A stretch of 64,000 nt of DNA from Vandiemenella viatica (Eukaryota > Arthropoda > Insecta > Orthoptera > Morabidae). Positions within the stretch are counted from its first letter, which is position 1; every line of letters starts with the position of its first letter. A model generated the notes under the pieces. The model did not search any database. It was not told where the DNA came from and saw nothing but the letters and a program-made list of their open reading frames with translations. Location: contig JARYHS010009186.1 in the NCBI GenBank assembly GCA_031002005.1, positions 187,514,437-187,578,436 on the forward strand, given 5' to 3'. The translations under genes and the position numbers were made by a program. Shown in pieces: positions 57,001 to 64,000 of the stretch.

Positions 57001-60000
57001 AATATTGCACGGAACGAATTAAATTTACTATCGGCATTTTTAAAATGCAAGGAACTTTAAATTTATATCATTTTTAGTACAAGTATGTTAGTATACGTCA
57101 ACGCAACCTCATTAAACTTGCTCATTTAGTTTATTTTGCTCACAGATTGTGAAGTATATTAGATTTAGTGCGTTCAGTTTTTGTCATTTAAGTAAAGGTT
57201 GGTGTCTATTGGGATCATATTTAAACGACCAGGTATTAAGGTTTTTTTGATAGCCTGACTGCAAATGTAGTCCAAAACTGATAACCTTGACGACACCTCG
57301 TGTCTCTATTTCTTGTGAAAATATTGAAATATATTTTAGCCCTCTACTTGACGATCTGTATACATCGACAACTCACATGCTGGGGTAGAAATGTGTTTTT
57401 ATTTTCTTTGGATCTTCATTTATTTATTTGTAACCCATCTATAATATATATTTTACATAATTTTAAATACGATATTCGGTTCTGGCTCAACGTAATACTT
57501 AATAGGCGCAAATTGGAAGTCTTAAAATGATTCTTTTAATTTGTTGTAGGCCTGTGATAGCAGAGAGCTCCGAATACTTTTGGATACAAATTCTAAAAAG
57601 AATTTAAATTGTTACGAGATATTTCTTTGTGAGTTTGGCTTGTTCTGGCAGTGATTATGCCGGTTTTAGGAATGATGACTTATTAGAGGGTAGCATCTAT
57701 GAACCGATTTCAGTGAATGTTTAGAACACAGTTTCACTTTTAGTTTTCATGCAATTTACGTCACAAGCGTGCATAATTATTTTGCTGTAATTTCAAATAA
57801 ACTGATCTAATGGAAGCTTGTTATCGGTAATTAACAACATGTTCTTATACTATAAAATTTTTCTCATGGCTTGTTCTCTTCACGGTAATCTTCTTGCACA
57901 GATTGGCTGAGTTACGCTGGCTATGAACACGTTTTCTCAATACCCACGTACATTTTTGATTGCTCATTATTACCTGAAGGACGGGACATTTAATCCAATA
58001 GTTTGTAACTATGCAGCAATCTTTTATTTGTTTTTAAATTATAGTTTAAAACATTTATACAGTAACAGATCGCGACGTCACCTCAGTCATAAGTATTTAA
58101 ATTTTGAAGTGCAATTTGTTCAAATAAGATTACAACCACAGACTTTTAAATAATTTCATTCAACGTTTAATGTCATTTCACTGCAGTTGTAATAGAAATT
58201 TTTAATTCATTAATAGCTCTAATACCTATTTTGCTTATCATTTAAAATTGTTAAATATTGCTTTCACTACAATCTTAATGTTTTGATAAAAAGCCACATT
58301 TTGAATGACTGGCGACCCAATTTATTTCATAAACATTCGACCATAAATGACTTCTTTCGTACTTTTAGGCAAGATCCCAGTCTTGTAAGTAGATTTATAA
58401 AAGTTTAGTTTTTAATAGATTCTGAGAAGCCACTAAAATGTAACAGTCTTGTAAAGTAATGTTATAAGATAATGGATTAAATTTTCTGTGTTAATTAACC
58501 TTCAGAGATGACTGTCTGACTAGTACAAATGTTATGAAAAGTCTAATAAAAGAAGGAAACACGTGTAACGTAGAATTCTACTTATACTTATAAAGTTTTA
58601 GGTGATAATTGATAATTTTCTTGTTATACTCGTCATAACCGATTTACTACAAGGAAACTTACAAAATATTGCCAGATATCCATGTAAATCCTCTGAGAAG
58701 TTTTACATACACCAGAAATTATCTAAATAAATAGTAGTTTGCAATTTAATAACTGCAAAAAGAATATTAATTTAAATTTTTTTTTTTTCCTGAATTCTCA
58801 ACAGCATACCTTCATAGGAGCATGCGCGATAGAAAATGAATTGTCAAGAATGTTTAATTATTTTCACCTCTCCTTTCAAGTCGGAAATCCATTAGGCCTA
58901 TTATGTTACCATCCTGATACCATCTCTGTATCTCTACTGCCTTTTTTACCTAGTGAGCTACAGTTTAAGTTATACGTTATTCATCAGCAGTGTCCGATTG
59001 GATGTTGTTGACCCATTGCTTTCATTGCCGTTTCAGTAACCTGTGTGGTGCTTGGTTTATTGTCTCTTGTGTGGTAGGTACAGCGAACAAAATTACAAAC
59101 ATACATATGTGTGTATGAGTGAAACTGCATATATTTTTAATTTACGTTTACATGCACGTGTGCTCCAATGCGCACATTGAACGTTCAGCATCCTGAATGT
59201 AACCGTTGGAAACAATGTTAACCATTACATGAGCAAGAGGTAAATATGCTATTTATATTTAAATGTAAACTCCGTGAATGTCGCATACTTGCCGTCTGGC
59301 GATGTAGTGCCAAAGTAACTAAAGGAGTATCAAAAGTACTAAATCAGAATCTTCAGGTTATACAATTTAGGCAGACTATAAAATGACTTTAGTTTCTGGA
59401 CATACTTGTAGCTGAATTACTAGAATCATTGTTATTAACAGTTTTGGGTTAATCTTTTAAACTTACACGAAATTGTATTAGAGACGTGGAGTGTTGTAAA
59501 ATCTGTTAAGTCAGTTTTCCGGTTTTTCGGCTAAAGTCCTTTTGTAAGTCAGAGTATTTGTCCTCGTTTCTCACTACTTCAGTTGTTACTCTCCTATATC
59601 TTTGGATTTCCGTGAAACTCCATCAAGTATCCAAGTTGGAGTAAACCCTCTGAGTATAATATTATTCATTTTCATCCTGATATCTCATACAAGAAAGTAT
59701 TATACATATATCCTTGGTATATTTTAATTAATTTTTCACGATTCTAAAAAGCAATTATAGTACTACACAGTAAACATTACAAAAGATTAACGCAACATTC
59801 AATTAATTCCCGGGAGGGTCTCCAACTTGAAAATTACTAATTTAATTTACCGGTGTTAAACCAGTGCGTCAAGCAGCAAGTTGAACAGATCATACTGTTA
59901 TTACTACACGTTATTATTTTACCAGTGGTTATGGAAACAGAGTTGAAACGGATAATTTGTAAAGAACAAAACATTTTCTAATTGATGTTTAATTTAAGCC

Positions 60001-60128
60001 GTCGCGACGGTATAGCCCTACACAAGTTTCACATGCGGAAAATTCTGGGAACTAGTCTTTTTAAATAATGATTTTCACCCGAAAAATTTCCTATACTAGT
60101 TTACAGTCAATATGAGATTTTTTTTTTT
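57001..60128. other. Intergenic, no gene seen
   Basis: AT-rich. A 30-nt splice-bounded segment at 58657-58686 on the minus strand is open in all phases and not called. Confidence 0.45.
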
Positions 60129-60374
60129 ACCGAGCGTGGTGGGTGAACGGTTAACGTTCTGGCCTCGCATTCGGGAGGACGCGGGTTCGAATCCTCGTCC
60201 GGGCATCCAGATTTCTGTTTTCCATGGTTTCCCCAAATCACTCCAGGTGAATGCCGGCATGCTTCCTTCAAAAAGGTCACGACCGAATTCCTTCCCGTTC
60301 CTTGTCCCCAGTCCCATCCCGCCTCTAATGACCTCAGCCGTCGACGAGGCGTAAAGCCATAAGTAAAAAAAAAA
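60129..60374 (+). mobile_element. SINE family A, best reference copy
   Basis: Complete from accgagcgtggtgggtgaac (A box) through gggttcgaatcc at 60183-60194 (B box), core, tail gtcgacgaggcgtaaagcca and poly-A. The flanks both carry gagatttttt (60114-60123 and 60377-60386), a plausible duplication. Confidence 0.92.
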
Positions 60375-60759
60375 GGGAGATTTTTTCTGCGTTTTACTAT
60401 GTTTGATACATTTTGATGTGTTGTCTTGTTTACTAGAGGATCTGAAATAAATTAAGACGTCATATATTTCTTGCTTGTGTAATTTAATTTTGTGGTTATT
60501 ACAAATTAACTGCTTCTTAGAACGAGTGGGTATTAGCGAAAGAATTTTGAAAATATTGCAGGGCTGTAATGGGTTCGGTAAGCCTTCGCATTAAGACGTA
60601 TTTCACTCTGAAGGCCTATTAGTTGCTCCCGACCAACGCGCTTCGTGTTACACAATATAACATAGCACGCTAATTTATGGCGAAGAGGGGGTCGAATGAA
60701 TATGGAAATAAGTAACCACTCTCTCCGTACTTTATAAGGCTCGAGATTAAATTACGCAA
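60375..60759. other. Intergenic, no gene seen
   Basis: AT-rich spacer. Confidence 0.4.
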
Positions 60760-61090
60760 ATTCTGTGCCGCGCTGCCGATATCCCGGCCCCACCACTCTC
60801 TTTATCGAAGGAGTTTTAAGTTGGGCCCCTTTTGAAACTATTTAATCAGCTCCTGCAAGTTTCCTCCACTTGTCCCCGCCACGAGCTTCCCCGCTGGCGG
60901 TATTTCTCCCCTAAGCCGCCTGCTGCCGTCAAATGCACTGTTCCTGTAGCTCTGCTGAGTAACGGGCACCCCCGGGCTGTAAACGGAGTGCTCCGGCCTC
61001 GCACCAGCTGCAGTCGACGATTTATTAAGAAATCCTGCAGCGCAGGACGCACTTGTAAAATTGGCGTGGAGACCCCTCGTACATTTGAAC
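60760..61090. other. GC-rich patch, unrecognised
   Basis: Sharply richer in G+C than its surroundings, with overlapping open frames on both strands (60832-61095 plus, 60846-61052 minus) that show no known domain. Could be a repeat, exon or regulatory island. Confidence 0.3.
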
Positions 61091-61256
61091 TCTAAATTCT
61101 GTTGAATTTTAAGGGTGCGCAGGCTGTTGTGATATGGGCGAAGGTTACGTTTTGTGCCTTTACGACGAGTATATATATATATTACGTTATACCGAAGAAA
61201 GGTCCTGTGCTTTAAAAAGGTGGTTTACGGAAGCGTTCCATCTCACACATTTTGTA

Positions 61257-62609
61257 CAATAGGGTAATTCAAAATGATTGTCGGGGTTTAAAAAATTCCT
61301 GCACTTAGCATAACTGATATACGAATTTGGATCTTATTTTGATGTGTAAAGAAACTCATCAAATTTTTTTTTTTACATCCATTACAAATGTTCGATATGT
61401 GCGCCCTGTGTCTCTCTGCACACATGTATGCGATAGTCCATTTCATCCCATACGCGACGCAGCATGTCATCAGAAATGTTTACAAAGGTGGCCCTGATCC
61501 GTTCTCTCAGTTGCGGGATAGTCGCAGGTAGAGGAGGAAGATAAACTTGATCCTTGACGTAACCCCACAGAAAAAAAAATCACATGGGGTTAAATCTGGT
61601 GAACGAGGTGGCCACGCCATGAGGATTTGGTCACTGTCGGCTCCGCGTCCTATCCATCGCTGCGGATATTGTTCGTTGAGAAATGTTCTGACCTCCCGAT
61701 GGAAATGAGGTGGAGCACCATGTTGTTGGAATATGAAATAATATGAAATCATCCGCCTCTTTCAGCTGAGGCAGCAACCACTCAGAGACCATACCGAGGT
61801 AAGTTAGTCCTGTTACTGTCTGTTCATTAAAGAAGAACGGGCCGTACACTTTCGCCTTGGAAACAGCAGCGAACACACACACTTTAGGAGAATCACGCTG
61901 GTATTCAATAAAAGCACTGGGATTTTCTGTCCCCCAAATCCGCACATTATGCTTGTTAACTTTCCCGCACAAGTGAAAGTTCGCTTCATCACTAAAAATG
62001 AGTTTATTACAAAACCCATCTTCTTCCATTTTTTCTTGCATAATGTTGCAAAACGTGAGACGTTTGCGATGGTTGTCAGGTGTTAAAGCCTGAAGCAGCC
62101 CTAGGCGACAGGCTTTCATTTTTAGGTGTTTTCGTAGCACGCGCCAAACTGTGGTTTGCGGGATGTTCAGTTCTCTGCTGCCTCTTCTGGTTGATTTCCG
62201 CGGGCTACGTTGATAAGCTTCTCTGACGCGGTTCACGTCGACTTCCGACACAGAAAGGACGCCCACTGCTTTTCCCTTTGCACAACCAGCCCTTCTCCAC
62301 GAACTGCGCATACCACCTCCGAATGGAATTGTGTGAAGATGCATCCTTCATAATTTTTTTTCGAAAGTGCCTTTGGACAACGGTAACTGACTGACACACG
62401 TGAAAATCTAGTGTGCAAAAAGCCTTCTCTATAGCGTTAGCTGCCATATTGCAAACACTGAGATCTGGTGGAACTACAAGATTAGCGGCTGCTACAGAAC
62501 AAAAATTTGAGAGTTTATCTATTCATCCATGTAAAAATAATACTTGTATGTTTAGTACACAGCCGGTAAAAAATTCATGAAACCCCAACAATCATTTTGA
62601 ATCACCATG
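61257..62609 (-). mobile_element. Full-length mariner-like DNA transposon
   Basis: The inverted ends (about 27 bp, ggtaattcaaaatgattgtc and onward on the left, ggtgattcaaaatgattgtt as reverse complement of the right) lie next to TA at 61255-61256 and 62610-62611. 1353 bp is the usual mariner length. It carries one transposase gene on the minus strand, now broken. Confidence 0.93.
61382..62447 (-). pseudogene. Mariner transposase, frameshifted
   Basis: Starts MAANAIEKAFCTLDFHVCQS with a helix-turn-helix (SIRRWYAQFVEKG). The DNA-binding half continues in a second frame (SRELNIPQTTVWRVLRKHLK) to the first catalytic Asp in IFSDEANF and the HLCGKVNKHNVRIWG block. A third frame holds QQHGAPPH and SPDLTPCDFF, and a fourth runs to a stop at 61382-61384. 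Frame breaks lie near 62265-62290, 61730-61750 and in the A-run near 61571-61579. The second catalytic residue, Asp in this family, is His here, so the enzyme would be dead even in frame. The third Asp is kept. Confidence 0.92.
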
Positions 62610-62611
62610 TA

Positions 62612-63104
62612 TGATGTTTGGCTATTAGGCCATAGAGTCAGCTCAAGTATTATGGTTTTCTCAATACGTATGCGACTGAATGTCGATAGCATATTTATTC
62701 AACAAAGTAAAGACAAGACAGGACGGACAAATCAATTAATACTGTCACGAGGTTGAACGAGCAATGCGACACAACTTACCCGTCCGTCTAGCCCAGCTTA
62801 CTGTCAGCTGAGATTATATGGCTTCCAGTCGACATCTTTAAGCATTTTGCTAGGAAAAAAGAGAGCAAGAACTTAACTACGGGTGAGTGCAAAGAGATGC
62901 AGCTAAGCTGGATATATTGTAGGAAACTTGTGAAAAGTATATAGTACAGGGTAGACGCACTTTCAAGCTGTAGAATACCACCGATTTTATGGTAGTTGCC
63001 TTTCTGAGCCAGCGGAGGGTGAAAAAGTGATACATTTTGCCATATACGTTGATGCATCGTGATTTTTGAACTACTTTCCAAAAATTCTCATTATCAACTC
63101 AATC
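62612..63104. other. Intergenic, no gene seen
   Basis: AT-rich, one 97-codon minus-strand frame (62788-63081) without support. Confidence 0.4.
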
Positions 63105-63835
63105 TAAAGTCGCCTTTAGACGATCCGACCTGGTCTCACTAAGTCAGAGCCACGCCTCTTCGGCACGGAAATCGGGTCTTCTAAAGTGAGTTCCTGGTCA
63201 CGTTTTTTGTGGGACACCTGAGAGGGAGATCGAGTGGGAATGCCGGCCGATGTAGGATGAAAAGGTGGGGAGGAAGTCGGGCCTCCAACACACTTCCCTG
63301 AAACTTCACCCGATTGTGCTCACACAACGAAGTATGACTATCAACCTTTCCTCTGCGGTCACTGCTTCACCCATCACCGTAGCTTTCTTTTCTATAAAAG
63401 CTTTTACTGATTTCAATACATTCTCAAAAACTTCAAGTACCATCAGCAAGAAATTTCGGAAATCTTGACCATCCAACACATATAAGATTCTAATGTGACT
63501 GAACGTATGATTTTCTATATAACCGCTTAGCCCACGTCTTTATCTTTTTCCTTGGCTTTCCGCACAATGTCAAAACAGTCAGCGTTACTACACCAAGAAT
63601 TTGTGGTTTTGACAAATATGGGTGGATGCTTATTTAATTTAAATACTAAATATTAGAACAAAATTTGTAACTATCTATTTTTATTTCTATTAATATTGAA
63701 TGGAACGTACAAATTTCAGAGCAAGATGCATATACGCGTCGTCGTAGGCTGCTAGTGCGGTACTAAACAGATAGGGTCAGTCGACGGGAGGAAAGTGAGA
63801 TCGGGAACGGTTCGTCTAAAGGCCCCTTAAACTTT
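63105..63835. mobile_element. Possible long MITE with gcctttagacga ends
   Basis: The left end gcctttagacgatccgacc and the right end (reverse complement ggcctttagacgaaccg) are inverted, with gatctcactt/ggtctcacta also mirrored. About 730 bp, no transposase. Exact ends and target duplication unclear. Confidence 0.55.
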
Positions 63836-64000
63836 GTTTCAAACTCGCTTCACTGAAGTCTAGTGGTGGGAGAGAACGCCTGTGATTGGCTGGACATTAA
63901 CGTGATTGTCAGGCAAACACTTGTGTGGGCTCGCTTTGGCACTGAGGTTCTGAGAGAGGAGTGCTCACTTTAGAGAGCGGAATTGTTTCTCCCGCAAACA
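63836..64000. other. Window edge, no gene seen
   Basis: Nothing recognised in the last 165 bases. Confidence 0.4.

Noticed and set aside
60129..60210. Candidate tRNA genes at SINE heads (also 894, 20282, 22949, 52353)
   Set aside because: They have A and B boxes but no full cloverleaf, and are followed by a shared tail and poly-A. They are SINEs, not tRNA genes.
1..64000. CRISPR arrays, bacterial operons, rRNA
   Set aside because: No regularly spaced short repeats with unique spacers, no ribosome-binding-site-led gene clusters and no rRNA-like segments were seen. Everything else points to an insect nuclear genome.

Overview
The window looks like nuclear DNA from a polyneopteran insect (orthopteran, stick insect or cockroach type). 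It is AT-rich and gene-poor, has very large introns, and is packed with tRNA-derived SINEs, non-LTR retrotransposon tails and short terminal-inverted-repeat elements. The lineage is an inference from the SINE types, the intron sizes and the single recognisable host gene. No bacterial operon, CRISPR array, rRNA gene or convincing functional tRNA gene was seen.

The main host content is a multi-exon odorant-binding protein (OBP) gene on the minus strand, from 43695 down to at least 29088. Its six recognised coding exons are only 36 to 133 nt long, so open-reading-frame scanning misses it. The exons keep a consistent splice phase. They encode a signal peptide and the six cysteines of a classic OBP, spaced C1-X23-C2-X3-C3-X47-C4-X8-C5-X8-C6. 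The last exon, with the stop codon, is not settled. A second unidentified host gene may be represented by one well-bounded candidate exon at 5163-5281 on the minus strand.

Layout: 1-5100 holds two copies of one tRNA-SINE family and a hAT-type MITE with an 8-bp duplication. 5892-11183 is a complete Ty3/gypsy element with two 444-bp LTRs that read as identical. Its single gag-pol frame is broken at about four places, mostly homopolymer runs. 11200-28600 is intergenic, with many SINEs, a LINE 3' end, a second GC-rich hAT-type MITE and tandem repeats. 28600-43700 is the OBP gene, with TE copies in its introns. 43700-64000 holds a mariner-derived foldback MITE about 430 bp upstream of the OBP start, a PIF/Harbinger element inserted into a SINE, further SINEs and LINE tails, a full-length but broken mariner (61257-62609), and a last inverted-repeat element.

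Three SINE families are named here. A has about 13 copies, with a tRNA-like head and a tail ending near gaggcgtaaagccataag plus poly-A. B has two copies near the left edge. C has a tail ending near ccaactaggaccac on the opposite strand. Several insertions are nested: A in C at 20282, and Harbinger in C at 50126. The host gene's exons are small islands in TE-rich introns. The foldback and SINE copies near its promoter and exons are the elements most likely to affect its expression, but that is inference.
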